From Pyrinomonadaceae bacterium (GTDB taxonomy: Bacteria > Acidobacteriota > Blastocatellia > Pyrinomonadales > Pyrinomonadaceae), in the NCBI GenBank assembly GCA_017983495.1, contig JAGOBH010000003.1:1-64000 (forward strand): 64,000 nt of DNA, given 5' to 3'. A program made the translations under genes and the position numbers. This document shows, one piece after another, positions 29,835 to 39,400 of this stretch (positions within the stretch are counted from its first letter, which is position 1; each line of letters opens with the position of its first letter). Below the pieces are notes generated by a model. It was not told the DNA's origin and searched no databases. It saw nothing but the letters and a program-made list of their open reading frames with translations.

Positions 29835-29909
29835 CCGCTCGGAACGCCGACCCTAGCGGTCATCGAGGCCGAATATATTCATAAGATGGCCTATCATTAT
29901 TAGGCCGTC
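29835..29909 (-). promoter_or_regulatory. Structured 5' leader of the MFS gene
   Basis: Two hairpins read on the minus strand: one of nine pairs including a G-T (29885-29909, core GGCCTA/TAGGCC) and one with CCGCT/AGCGG ends and inner pairing (29835-29859), the latter 15-30 bases upstream of the ribosome site. It could be a cis-acting RNA. I compared it mentally with guanidine and fluoride riboswitch consensus sequences and saw no match. Confidence 0.3.
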
Positions 29910-30201
29910 TAATTCGTCGATCCGCTTATGAGGCTGAGGCAATTTGCGGGATGATCAGGCTATGAGGCTCGTCTTCAAAGGAGCCGAGCTTAGTTGTGTT
30001 AAGCGACTACGTCGGGCGAGCGAACTGTGCGTTACCGCACGGAAGAATGGTCTCCACGGGTTGATAATGTTAATGAGATCGATTCCGGGCATATGGTTTT
30101 GCGGTGGATAACCGGTAATGGTTATGGATAATCGTAAACCGCGGTTCGAGAGGATCGTGGAAGTGCTAGTCCGACGGCACCGAAGCGAAAGGCGAATACA
30201 A

Positions 30202-30291
30202 ATGGATACAACAACACTCATTATTATTATTGTCGTTTTGGTACTTTTGTTCGGCGGCGGCGGCTTTTGGTACAGAGGCCGGCGAGGATAA
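30202..30291 (+). CDS. 29-residue single-helix membrane peptide
   Basis: The peptide starts MDTTTLIIIIVVLVLLF, continues GGGG, and ends FWYRGRRG: one hydrophobic helix, a glycine turn and an aromatic/arginine-rich tail. This plan (short polar start, Ile/Val/Leu helix, Gly-rich then Arg-rich end) is shared with very small DUF3309-like proteins in many bacteria, whose role is unknown. A purine-rich GAAAGG lies about 13 bases upstream, not an ideal ribosome site. A terminator at 30434 would end its transcript. Confidence rests on the composition and the terminator. Confidence 0.55.
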   Translation: MDTTTLIIIIVVLVLLFGGGGFWYRGRRG

Positions 30292-30433
30292 AAGGATCGT
30301 CCGGTACGTTGAGAAGCAGGCCGGACATCTGGTCTGCGTACTCACTACGTAAACAAAGCTACGATAGATAGAAAACGAAGGCAAAAAGTTATTCCGAAGC
30401 TATCGGATATCACCTGGCAAAGACCAGGCTGCC

Positions 30434-30467
30434 AAAGGCCGCAAGCTAAAAACTTGCGGCCTTTTTT
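30434..30467 (+). terminator. Rho-independent terminator
   Basis: AAAGGCCGCAAG (30434-30445) pairs with CTTGCGGCCTTT (30453-30464), followed by T residues to 30467. A second small stem, CCTGG/CCAGG, precedes it. It probably ends the transcript carrying the 29-residue peptide. Confidence 0.85.
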
Positions 30468-30486
30468 ATCGGTCAGCAATCTAACC

Positions 30487-30516
30487 CAGTGTCACAGTTG
30501 ACACTGATGATATAAT
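30487..30516 (+). promoter_or_regulatory. Operator-like palindrome next to TATAAT
   Basis: CAGTGTCACAGTTGACACTG is a 20-base dyad with perfect eight-base arms (30487-30494, 30499-30506), followed four bases later by a perfect -10 box TATAAT (30511-30516). The dyad overlaps where a -35 would lie. This is the classic layout of a repressor site, but no regulator gene is adjacent and no clear gene follows. Confidence 0.5.
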
Positions 30517-30705
30517 AAGTGTTACAAGACTTGATCTTTGACAATCACAAGAGGACTAGTGAAAAAGTGGAAATATAAAAGACCCATTTCCGGCTTTGGG
30601 CGGGTTCCATCCGCGACATGTGGGAACTTGTTGGGACAACGGGACAGAAACGAGACATTGCTCTAACCACAGTTATAACAACAGTTAGCGTATTTGGGCG
30701 GTAGG

Positions 30706-30752
30706 AAAGATTCCTACTATTTCCGACTAAGTAGGAAATAGTGGGAATCTTT
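30706..30752. repeat. Hairpin with 19-base arms
   Basis: AAAGATTCCTACTATTTCC (30706-30724) pairs with the segment 30734-30752 with a single T-G wobble and a nine-base loop. The arm contains GTAGGAA-like subrepeats and can also fold partly on itself. No gene is attached. Confidence 0.7.
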
Positions 30753-31128
30753 AATAAGACGACTTCGACGGGCTGCCTTGTCAGAACCGCCTCCGTCAGG
30801 GGGCGGCATCCGAGACGGGGATCAGATCAGTGCGGTTTGAAATTCCAACGTGCATATCTAACCCGGCTATTCGTGTTGAACGCTGTACCAAACTCAAACG
30901 CCCAAGCCGCCCGCTAACGCAGGCGGTTCTGAAAGTCCGGGCCATCCGCGGCCTCTGCGAAAACCTCTCCGGGCTCTGCGTGAACCTGATCGTAAACACG
31001 GAGATCGCCGAGGTCACTAAGAAGTGGGCGAAGTAAAAGGTAAAAAGTGAAACGTAAAAGGTGAAAAAGGGGAAGAGTGAAAAAGTGAAAAGGGAGCGGG
31101 AAGCGGCGGAGGTTTTCAAAGAGCTATT

Positions 31129-31184
31129 ACCACAAACAGATCGGCCCCGAGCGGACTAGCCGGTCGGGGCCGAGTGTTTGTGGT
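31129..31184 (-). terminator. Long hairpin downstream of M13 peptidase gene
   Basis: ACCACAAACA (31129-31138) pairs with TGTTTGTGGT (31175-31184), and inside it TCGGCCCCGA (31141-31150) with TCGGGGCCGA (31164-31173). It lies 10 bases past the peptidase stop. There is no clear T tract, so it may protect the 3' end rather than terminate alone. Confidence 0.55.
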
Positions 31185-31193
31185 TGCCCGTAG

Positions 31194-33218
31194 CTACCAG
31201 ATCAGGCAAGCGTCGGGGCGGACCATTTTTTGCGGTGCCTTACAGCTAAAGGCTTCGGCAAACTCGGGCATGTTCGACATCGGCCCGTTGACGCGCCAGC
31301 GGGGCAGCGAGTGCGAATTGCCGGCGACCTGCTGACGTTCGGCCTCGGGTGTATACTTACCCGCCCAGACCTGTGCCCAGCCGAGGAAGAAACGCTGTTC
31401 CGGCGTAAAGCCGTCGATATCGGCCGGACGCGGCTTGCCCTCGAGCGACTTCTTAAAGGCGTAGTACGAAACGGTCAGTCCCGCAAAATCACCGATGTTC
31501 TCACCGAGCGTGAGCTTGCCGTTGATGAACAGTCCGGGCTGAACTTCGTACTCGTTGAACTGCTTGACGACACATGCGGCACGCTCCTCGAACTTGGCAC
31601 GGTCGGCGTCGGTCCACCACATTTTGAGGTTGCCGTCAGCGTCAAAACGGCTGCCCGAATCGTCGAATCCGTGGGTGATCTCATGCCCGATCACGCCGCC
31701 GATCGCTCCGTAATTGATCGCGTCATCCGCATCAAAGTTAAAGAACGGCGGCTGCAGGATACCGGCGGGGAAAGTGATGTCGTTATTGACGCTCGAATAC
31801 GAAGCGTTGACCGTCGGCGGGGTCATTCCCATACGCGTCTTGTCACGCGGTTTGCCGATGTCTTCCATATTGCGTCTGATCTGAAACTGATTGGAACGGA
31901 CCAGGTTGCCGGCGTACGAGTCGCGTTTGATCTCGAGCCCCTTGTAACCGCGGAGGACGTCCGGATAACCGATCTTTCGCTTAAAGGTCGAGAGCTTGGC
32001 CTGAGCCTGCTTTTTGGTCTCAGCACTCATCCAGTCGAGACCGTCGATGCGGCCTTTCATCGAGACCATCAGGTTGTCGATCAGGACGTTCATACGAGCC
32101 TTGGCAGCCGGCGTGAACGCACGCTTGGCGTACTCCATCCCGAGAGCCTCGCCGAGAGTTCCGTCGACGTTCTGGACGCAGGTTTTCCAACGAGCCTGAC
32201 GCTCTTTCTGGCCGCTCAGATGCTTGCCGAAGAAAGCGAAATTCTCGTCGGCAAACGCCTTGGGCAGCGATGCCGCGGATGAATTGACGACCATCCAGCG
32301 GAGGTATGTTTTCCAGTCGGCGACCGAAACGTCCGTCAGCATCGAATTGACTTCCTTAAAGAACTTGGGCGGCGCGATGTTAAAGTCCGCCGATGCAGGC
32401 ACCTCGCGGGTGGCAAAATAGCCGCTCCAGGTGAAATTCGGCGTCAGGGCCTGAGCGTCGGCAACCGAGACCTTGTTGTAATTGTTGTCCGGGTTGCGGC
32501 GTTCGACCGGTGTCAGCGACGCTTTCGCAAGACGCGTCTGCAGTTCGAGAACCTTTGCGGCGTTGGCGGCGGCAGTAGCTTCCGCATCGCCGAGGAGCTT
32601 GAACATATTCGTCATATAGGTGACGAATTTGGCACGCGTCTCGACCGACTTGGCGTCGGTCTGCGTGTAGTAATCGCGGTTCGGCAGCGTGATGCCGCCT
32701 TGCCCGGCGTTGATGATGACGTTGTTCGATGCCTTCAGATCGGGGCCGGCACCAAAGCTAAATACCGCGGGGAAGCCGTAACTGTGAAGTTCGGCGATCT
32801 GACGCTGGAGGTCGGCCGTGGTCTTGATACCGTCGATCGCTTTCAGATACTTGTTAATGGGCTTAGTGCCCGCTTTTTCGATAGAGGCTTCGTCGATGCA
32901 GGTCGCATACATATCGCCGATCATCTGCGTATCGCTGCCCTTGGGAGCCTTGGTCTTGGCGGCTGTCTCGAGCACTTCCTTGAGGATCGTGTTGTTGCGG
33001 TCGCCGAGGATATTGAATGTGCCCCAACGAGCTTCCGACGGCGGGATCTCGGTAGTTTTGAGCCACGAGCCATTGGCGTACTCAAAGAAATCCTGACACG
33101 CGTCGACAGAACGGTCCATCCGGTTCGTATCAAATCCGGCACTCTGTGCGAGCGTGCCGGTGTACATCGACAATAGGACCGCGATGGCGATCACAAAACG
33201 AAAATTGGTTATACGCAT
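31194..33218 (-). CDS. M13-family metallopeptidase (neprilysin/PepO-like)
   Basis: 674 residues. A signal peptide (residues 1-24, ending TLAQS) directs it to the periplasm or outside. The zinc-binding motif is HEITH in VIGHEITHGFDDSG, the third ligand is Glu in GENIGDFAGL (ENIGD), and a substrate-binding VNASYSS precedes the motif as in neprilysins. The C-terminus ends in the typical RPDACLIW, matching the family CxxW ending. M13 enzymes cleave small peptides of less than about 40 residues. It appears to be a single-gene transcript. Confidence 0.95.
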   Translation of the reverse strand: MRITNFRFVIAIAVLLSMYTGTLAQSAGFDTNRMDRSVDACQDFFEYANGSWLKTTEIPPSEARWGTFNILGDRNNTILKEVLETAAKTKAPKGSDTQMIGDMYATCIDEASIEKAGTKPINKYLKAIDGIKTTADLQRQIAELHSYGFPAVFSFGAGPDLKASNNVIINAGQGGITLPNRDYYTQTDAKSVETRAKFVTYMTNMFKLLGDAEATAAANAAKVLELQTRLAKASLTPVERRNPDNNYNKVSVADAQALTPNFTWSGYFATREVPASADFNIAPPKFFKEVNSMLTDVSVADWKTYLRWMVVNSSAASLPKAFADENFAFFGKHLSGQKERQARWKTCVQNVDGTLGEALGMEYAKRAFTPAAKARMNVLIDNLMVSMKGRIDGLDWMSAETKKQAQAKLSTFKRKIGYPDVLRGYKGLEIKRDSYAGNLVRSNQFQIRRNMEDIGKPRDKTRMGMTPPTVNASYSSVNNDITFPAGILQPPFFNFDADDAINYGAIGGVIGHEITHGFDDSGSRFDADGNLKMWWTDADRAKFEERAACVVKQFNEYEVQPGLFINGKLTLGENIGDFAGLTVSYYAFKKSLEGKPRPADIDGFTPEQRFFLGWAQVWAGKYTPEAERQQVAGNSHSLPRWRVNGPMSNMPEFAEAFSCKAPQKMVRPDACLIW

Positions 33219-33288
33219 TTATTGCTCCTAAGAATTTTTCAGTTAATACGGCGGGAACTGCGAAAAGTTTACGCCCAATGCCGGGCGA

Positions 33289-34035
33289 TCACAATACGGG
33301 CGTGAATTTTTCGATCACTTTTTGATGCAGTTCGGCGGCGAGTGCCTTTCGGTCGTGGCTTGTGATCGGTTCCTCGCCGAACGTAACTGTCGCAGTGTAA
33401 AAGGGAAGCGAGAACAGCCGCCACATATGAGCGAAAAAGCTGATGTCCTCCCACCAGCAAACGTAGTCGCTCGCGGGCGGCTGACCGGCCGGCGTTCCGT
33501 AGCTAAGTGCAGCGTACGAGACCGGAACATTGCCCTCGGCGGCAAAGTGCAGAAACGACGAGTTGAATGGCAGAACGGTTTCGCCTTTAGTTGTGGTGCC
33601 TTCGGGGAAAACGATCATGCCTTCGCCGGCTTCGAGACGTTCGAGGATCTGTCTACCGGCCCGCGGAATGTCGCGTCGATTTTGCCGGTCGATGAAAACC
33701 GTTCCCAGGTTCCTGATGATCGATCCGGCGACCGGCCACGTCAGTACCTCGCTCTTTGCGACAAACACGCCGGTGACGGCTTGTCTGAGTGCGGCCATAT
33801 CAGCGTAGCCGAGATGATTGCTGACGAGAAAGAATGGAGGCTTGGGCCTGGTTCCGATGACCTCAAGCCGCATTCCCGAGATCTTAACAAAGGACCAAGT
33901 CCAGCGGTCGAATATCACTTGCCGCCAATATATCTTGTTCGGAATGAACAGGTTGACGACGAACCAGATCAGATATAGCCCGAGAGTTGCGGTCGTGAAT
34001 AGAATTGTGCGGACAAATGCCCTGAGGAACTTCAT
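33289..34035 (-). CDS. plsC: 1-acyl-sn-glycerol-3-phosphate acyltransferase
   Basis: 248 residues with an N-terminal membrane helix (about residues 8-30). The catalytic H-x4-D motif is SNHLGYADM (about residue 74) and the acceptor-binding motif is FPEGTTTKGE (about residue 144), both standard for PlsC-type enzymes, which acylate lysophosphatidate to phosphatidate in phospholipid synthesis. It follows the TonB-C gene by 19 bases on the same strand and is probably the last gene of that operon. Confidence 0.88.
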   Translation of the reverse strand: MKFLRAFVRTILFTTATLGLYLIWFVVNLFIPNKIYWRQVIFDRWTWSFVKISGMRLEVIGTRPKPPFFLVSNHLGYADMAALRQAVTGVFVAKSEVLTWPVAGSIIRNLGTVFIDRQNRRDIPRAGRQILERLEAGEGMIVFPEGTTTKGETVLPFNSSFLHFAAEGNVPVSYAALSYGTPAGQPPASDYVCWWEDISFFAHMWRLFSLPFYTATVTFGEEPITSHDRKALAAELHQKVIEKFTPVL

Positions 34036-34054
34036 TATGCGGATTGCAGACCAA

Positions 34055-34888
34055 CTACTTCTCGATCTTTTTGAAATTGTATCTCAACAAAACCCGTATC
34101 GGCAACGATTTGCCGTCGCGTTCGGCCGGCCGCCATGACATCGCACGCACGGCGGCAAGGACAGATTCGTCCAAACCGAAACCTGCCCATCTGGTAACCT
34201 CGGAGCTGAGAATCTTTCCGTCCGCCGCGAGTGTCAGTTCGACTTCGACCGTAGCCGCCACATCATAAAGGTATGCGGTCGAGGTATATTCGGGCTTGAT
34301 CCTCCGGTATGGAACAGGTGAGCGAAAGCCTTTTGCTTCCGGCGAAGCTTCGAGCGGAAGCTCGCCGACTTTAGTTACAAAGGGCTTTTGAGGTTCATCT
34401 TCTGTCGCCGCTCTGATCGATTTGGTGATCTCATTGGCGATCTCCGGCACCGACAAAGAGAGGGCACGCTCAGCCTTTGAGGTGTCGTCGCCGGTGAAAG
34501 AGCGGAGAAACCATTTAACGAGCTTGCCGCTTCTCGTGCTGACCACGAAGATCGCGGCGTATGCCTCGTAATACTCGGGGTTACTCGATGAAGTGCGGCG
34601 GAGGCTCTTTGCGGTAATTAATATGAGAAAATCAGCACCGACAGCCGACCCGGCAGTTCGAGTTTCGGCCGTCGTCATATTCAACGGGTCCGACTTTGCC
34701 GAAGCAGAAAAAGCGGTCATTGCCATCGAGCTGTCGAGGACCTTCAGCGGATCCGCAAGTTTTGTTTCGAGTTCACCGGCGATGAGCGTTGAAAGTTCCG
34801 ATGCTACAGGCGTAATGACCGCCGCCCGCTGGGCTGCGGCGGCGGATACAAATAGTAGGCAGCTTATAGCGACAATTATTGTTCGCAT
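34055..34888 (-). CDS. Periplasmic protein with C-terminal TonB domain
   Basis: 277 residues from the chosen start. MRTIIVAISCLLFVSAAAAQ is a clean signal peptide, which argues for the ATG at 34888 rather than an in-frame upstream start inside the neighbouring gene. The middle part is unassigned. The last 80 residues (ATVEVELTLAADGKILSSEV, then LDESVLAAVRAMSWRPA) match the TonB C-terminal fold. Because it has a cleavable signal rather than a membrane anchor, it is probably not the energy-transducing TonB itself. It starts 10 bases after the HD hydrolase gene ends. Confidence 0.75.
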   Translation of the reverse strand: MRTIIVAISCLLFVSAAAAQRAAVITPVASELSTLIAGELETKLADPLKVLDSSMAMTAFSASAKSDPLNMTTAETRTAGSAVGADFLILITAKSLRRTSSSNPEYYEAYAAIFVVSTRSGKLVKWFLRSFTGDDTSKAERALSLSVPEIANEITKSIRAATEDEPQKPFVTKVGELPLEASPEAKGFRSPVPYRRIKPEYTSTAYLYDVAATVEVELTLAADGKILSSEVTRWAGFGLDESVLAAVRAMSWRPAERDGKSLPIRVLLRYNFKKIEK

Positions 34889-34898
34889 ACGAACCGGT

Positions 34899-36179
34899 TC
34901 AGCGATGATAGATCTTCGACACTTCTTCCTTGATCTCAGACGGGAAACAAATTCGGTGGATCCGATATCCTTCCTGCAGGCCGCGGACCGCCGCGCTGAC
35001 CTCGGATATCTCACGCATCATCGGCTTGGAAAATCCGTCTTCGACAAATATCAGGTTCTTTGTGTCGCCGGCATCGGTGGTGTAAAAGTTATACGCGGTA
35101 TCGCCGGTTTCGTCTTCGCTCACGTAGTACTCGGGGTCAAAACCGTTCGCCGCCGCGATCTCGCTGACGGTACGAACAAAATCGGGCCGACCGTCGCGTG
35201 GCATGTCGAGATCAAAGGCGGTGAGCAATCGACGATCGAGGAATCGGGATGACAGATCGGCCAGAATATTGTCGGACGAATGCTGCCACTGTTTGATGTG
35301 ATAGAAAACGTCTGCATCATCTAACGACAGATGCTCCTTTAGAGTAAGGTGAGACTTTTTCAAAATACTCTCAAACGCTGAAGTGGGCCGATGCCACACA
35401 TCGCCGCCTTCGGAGAAGACGTCGATCGCCCTTCGCAGCAACGATTTGAGCACTGCTTCGGCGGAACGGAGCGTCCTATGAAAATAGACCTGTCGAAACA
35501 TGTAGTATCGGGCTTGCAGGTAATCCTCGACGGCGTATATTCCGGGTGCCGCGACAAAGAGCCGGTCGGAAGCTTCGTCGATCTCGACCGATTTGATGAT
35601 CCACTCGAGATCAAAGATCCCGTACTTTGCTCCGGTCATCAGCGAATCGCGGAGCAGGTAATCCATTCGGTCTACGTCCAGTTGTGACGATACGAGCTGT
35701 GCGAGTGCAAGCGGACGGAAATCACCGCGGATTATCGATGCGACCTTTTCGGCCAGTTCGTCAGAGTGGTCACGCAAGAGCCGGCCTACTTCGGTTTCCG
35801 TGCTGAGGATCGCGTCGATCGAAAACTGTTCGTGATGAAACCCGAGGATCGATTCGATCACGTGAGAAAAGGCCCCGTGCCCGATGTCGTGCAGCAAGGC
35901 GGCAACCCGCACCGCAGTCTGATCCTCGGGCGAGATATTATATTTGACCCGAAGTCGTTCGAGAATGCGGGTCGCGAGATGAAACGCTCCGAGGGAATGT
36001 GTGAATCGCGAATGCTCGGCGCTCTGATATGCGAAATATGCGAGGCCCAGTTGCCGCACCCGTCTGAGCCGCTGAAACTCGGCGGTATCGATCAGTTTTT
36101 CAACAAGACGGCCGTCTTCCGAGGAATTGTCGAGCTTAATGATATTGTGGACCGCGTCGCGGTAATTTCGTTCGGACAA
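34899..36179 (-). CDS. HD-domain phosphohydrolase (COG1078 type)
   Basis: 426 residues, soluble. The HD metal site is visible: His in SRFTHSLGAFHLA, the HD pair in VAALLHDIGHGAFSH, and a later Asp in QLDVDRMDYLLRDS. This layout is that of the dGTPase-like COG1078 proteins, which hydrolyse nucleotides; the exact substrate of members differs and cannot be read here. The rest is helical. It heads the minus-strand operon with the TonB-C protein and plsC. Confidence 0.88.
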   Translation of the reverse strand: MSERNYRDAVHNIIKLDNSSEDGRLVEKLIDTAEFQRLRRVRQLGLAYFAYQSAEHSRFTHSLGAFHLATRILERLRVKYNISPEDQTAVRVAALLHDIGHGAFSHVIESILGFHHEQFSIDAILSTETEVGRLLRDHSDELAEKVASIIRGDFRPLALAQLVSSQLDVDRMDYLLRDSLMTGAKYGIFDLEWIIKSVEIDEASDRLFVAAPGIYAVEDYLQARYYMFRQVYFHRTLRSAEAVLKSLLRRAIDVFSEGGDVWHRPTSAFESILKKSHLTLKEHLSLDDADVFYHIKQWQHSSDNILADLSSRFLDRRLLTAFDLDMPRDGRPDFVRTVSEIAAANGFDPEYYVSEDETGDTAYNFYTTDAGDTKNLIFVEDGFSKPMMREISEVSAAVRGLQEGYRIHRICFPSEIKEEVSKIYHR

Positions 36180-36486
36180 TCGGTTCTCCCTTTATGTGCG
36201 TTTCAGGACTTGTGGCCAAATGACGTTCAAACTAAGGTGCTATCACTTGCTCGCATTCATTATATTGCAAAAAATTCAAATAAATGGAAACTGACGGCGA
36301 ATATTACGAGGATGCGAACAAAAGCCGGATCCGCGGCACCGTCGTAACTCATCTAAATACATAGGTTTATGTCTATTCAGGTCTGTGTTAGCGATTGTGG
36401 CTTCTAAATTGCATCGGTAAACGTGAAATTGTCCCATTTTGGGCCTTTGACTCTTCGCAGGAAGACTATTTTTTTAGGAGCGAAAA
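36180..36486. other. Divergent intergenic region between HD hydrolase and TonB receptor
   Basis: 307 bases that must hold both promoters. The left half is AT-rich (around 36255-36290). I could not find a -35/-10 pair that I would defend. TTAGGAG at about 36474 is a good ribosome site for the receptor. Confidence 0.4.
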
Positions 36487-39400
36487 ATGAGAAAAAACAT
36501 TAAATTTATTTCTTTGATGCTCGCCCTCACTCTCAGTCTCGTAACGGCAGCGTTCGGACAGAGAACGACGGGTGATCTCGAAGGAACGATCACAGATCCG
36601 ACCGGTGCAGTTGTGCCGAACGTTTCTGTTACCGTGGCAAGCACGGGTGATGCGGGATTTAAGCGAACTGTTCAGGCTAATGCCGACGGTTTCTTCCGTG
36701 TCCAGCAGATCCCGCCGGGAGTATACATCGTTTCGACTGATGCTATCTCCGGTTTTGGCGGTACCAAGCGTGAAGTTCGCGTCAACGTTGACGCAACTGC
36801 TTCGGTGAATATCGCGTTGGCGGTCGGAACGGTTGGTGCAGACATCACCGTGACCGGCGGCGACGCAGCACCGATCGACGTCGGCGGCAGCAAGGTCTCT
36901 TCGACGATCTCGTCGCAGAAGATCGACTTGCTCCCGAAGGGCGTTGATTTTACCAGCGTTTTGAAAACCGTTCCGGGAACACGCGGCGAAGGCCTTGCCG
37001 GTGGTTTTTCGGTTGACGGTGCTTCGGGTTCGGAAAATGCCTTCTACATCGACGGTCAGGAAGTTACAAACTTCCGTACCGGTACGCTGAATGGCAACAA
37101 CGCGATCCCGACACAGTTCGTCCAGGAAGTTCAGGTCAAATCGAGCGGCTTCGAAGCCGAATTTGGCGGAGCGACCGGCGGCGTTATCAGCGTTGTCACC
37201 AAAGGTGGTGGTAATGATTTCCGCGGCGAATTTGGAACACAGTTCTCAAATCCGCGTTTCAACGGCGACAACCGCCCGAGCTTGTTAAGATTTTCGAACA
37301 ATACAACGGAATATCTTACAGCTCCGAAGAGCCGTGGAACCAACTTCTTCCCGACCGCTAACTTCAGTGGCCCGGTCATCAAGGATAAAGTTTGGTTTTT
37401 CGGCAGCTACACCCCGCAGGTATTTGATTCTATAGTTGATACCAAGTATTACACGAATGCTCCGGCGGCGACGCGTACGCTGACAGCCGAGCAGACCTAT
37501 AGACTCAAGAGAACGTATGAATACGCTTTCGTGCGTCTTGATGCCTCGCCGATCGAGAAACTTCGTCTCTCTGGTACCTACACCTGGAACCCGATCATTG
37601 ACGAAGGCGCTCAGCCGGCAGGAACAGTCTCGATCGGTGGTTCTCCGCCGGTTGTTAACTTTGGTGGTTCGATCGGTACCCTCACGGGCAACCAGTTGAC
37701 CGACCGCCAGGGCGGACGTCAGAACTCAAACAACGTCACCGGTCAGGCTGTTTGGACACCGACCAGCAAACTCGTTGTCAGCGGCCGCTTTTCACGCGGA
37801 TTCCTGAACGAAAAACTCGGCTCATACTTTGTTCCGTCAGGCACGCGCTTTATCTGCCAGTATGGAGCTCCGTCGATCGGATGCTCGTCGGGCTTTGCCG
37901 ATCCGGCAAACTCGAACGTGCTCAAAGACGCTTCGATCCGCACTAACTGGGAAGTTGACGCGACCTATATGGTCAACAGCTTTGGCGGACGCCACGAATT
38001 TAAGGGCGGCTACCAGAGATTTAAGATCACGAATGACGTTGACCGCGGTTATGTTGGCAACGGTCGAGTTGATCTCTACGTCAATCCGACGCCGGGATAT
38101 CAAAACGTGATCTCGATCGAAGATCTGGGTGCTCCTGTTACCCCGACCTGCGTTGGACCGTGTGTGCGTGATGCTGATGGTTTCATCACCAATCCTGCAT
38201 ACATCGGAGCCGGTGAAGTGATCCGTTTTGGAACAAAGGGAGTCGGTTCGAATCTGAACCAGTCGCTTTACATTCAGGATAGATGGCAGCCACTCAAGAA
38301 TCTTACATTGAATCTTGGGGTTCGTATGGAGAAGGAAGACCTTCCTTCGTTCAACGGTCTGGCCCCGCCGATCAATTTTGGATTTGGTGACAAGATCTCA
38401 CCGCGTCTCGGCTTTGCATGGGACATCACCGGTGACGGCAAGACGAAAGCATTCGGATTCTTCGGTCAGTTCTATGACCGCCTGAAATTCGAACTGCCGC
38501 GTGGATCGTTTGGTGGTGATTTCTATCGGATAGATTTCTTTGAGATCTTCGCCGGTGGCGGTGATTTCCGCTCGTACACCTTGCCCCGCGTTCTTGGTAA
38601 CTTCAATGATGCTCCGGGTGGACGCTGCCCGACGACCGGCTTTATCGGAAGCGGAATCAGCCGTTGCCAGTTCGATTATCGTATCGCGTCAAATGACCCG
38701 AATGCGACGATCTATACCGGTGCTGTTGACCCGAACCTGAAGCCCTTCCGTCAGACGGAATTCACTGGCGGCCTCGAGCGTCAGCTTGCCAGCAACTATG
38801 TGATCAAGGGTCGCTACACCTACAAGAACGTTGACAGTGCCATCGAAGATGCTGGTATCATCAACCCTGAAGGCAGCGAAGCTTACATCATTGGTAACCC
38901 GGGTTCGGGACTTCATCTCGAATTGCTTCGGCAGCTTGGATACCAGAAGTCGACCACGCCGCAACGGCAGTACAACGCGTTGGAAGTTTCGCTCGACAAG
39001 CGTTTGTCGAACAACTACTACTTCAACGTTAACTACACCTGGAGCCGCCTGTATGGTAACTATTCAGGATTGGCCAGCTCGGACGAAGCCGGACGTACGT
39101 CACCTGGCGTAAACCGCTTCTTCGATCTGCCGTTCATCGGATTTACCGCTGCAGGCCAGCCGGATAACGGACTCCTCGCTACGGATCGTACGCATGTATT
39201 TAATGCATACGGTGCGTACATCTTTGACTGGAAGGGAAGCAAGACGAACTCGACAGAGCTCTCATTCTTCACGACCGCTCAGAGCGGAACTCCAGTGACA
39301 TCGACGATTGCCTTCATTACCACCACTATCTTTACGAAGCGTGGTGATCTTGGACGTACGCCGATGTTCACCCAGACTGACTTTGCGGTTTCGCACAAGT

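Larger units (their letters stand above)
29804..31193. other. 1.4 kb gene-poor region
   Basis: Between the two minus-strand genes. It holds paired hairpins in the likely leader of the MFS gene (29835-29909), a 29-codon membrane peptide (30202-30291), a terminator (30434-30467), an operator-like palindrome with TATAAT (30487-30516), GGGACA-type words (30610-30660), a 19-base-arm hairpin (30706-30752), degenerate 9-base CTCTGCG words (about 30950-31025), an A/G-rich heptad run (31032-31105) and a long hairpin after the M13 gene. I find no longer gene with a recognisable product. Confidence 0.6.

Noticed and set aside
29835..29909. Guanidine or fluoride riboswitch
   Set aside because: The leader hairpins lack the conserved loop sequences of both classes as far as I can recall them.
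31032..31105. A/G-rich heptad run as a CRISPR-like or coding array
   Set aside because: The units (AAAAGGT, AAAAAGT and similar) are imperfect, seven bases long and without spacers; it is low-complexity sequence.
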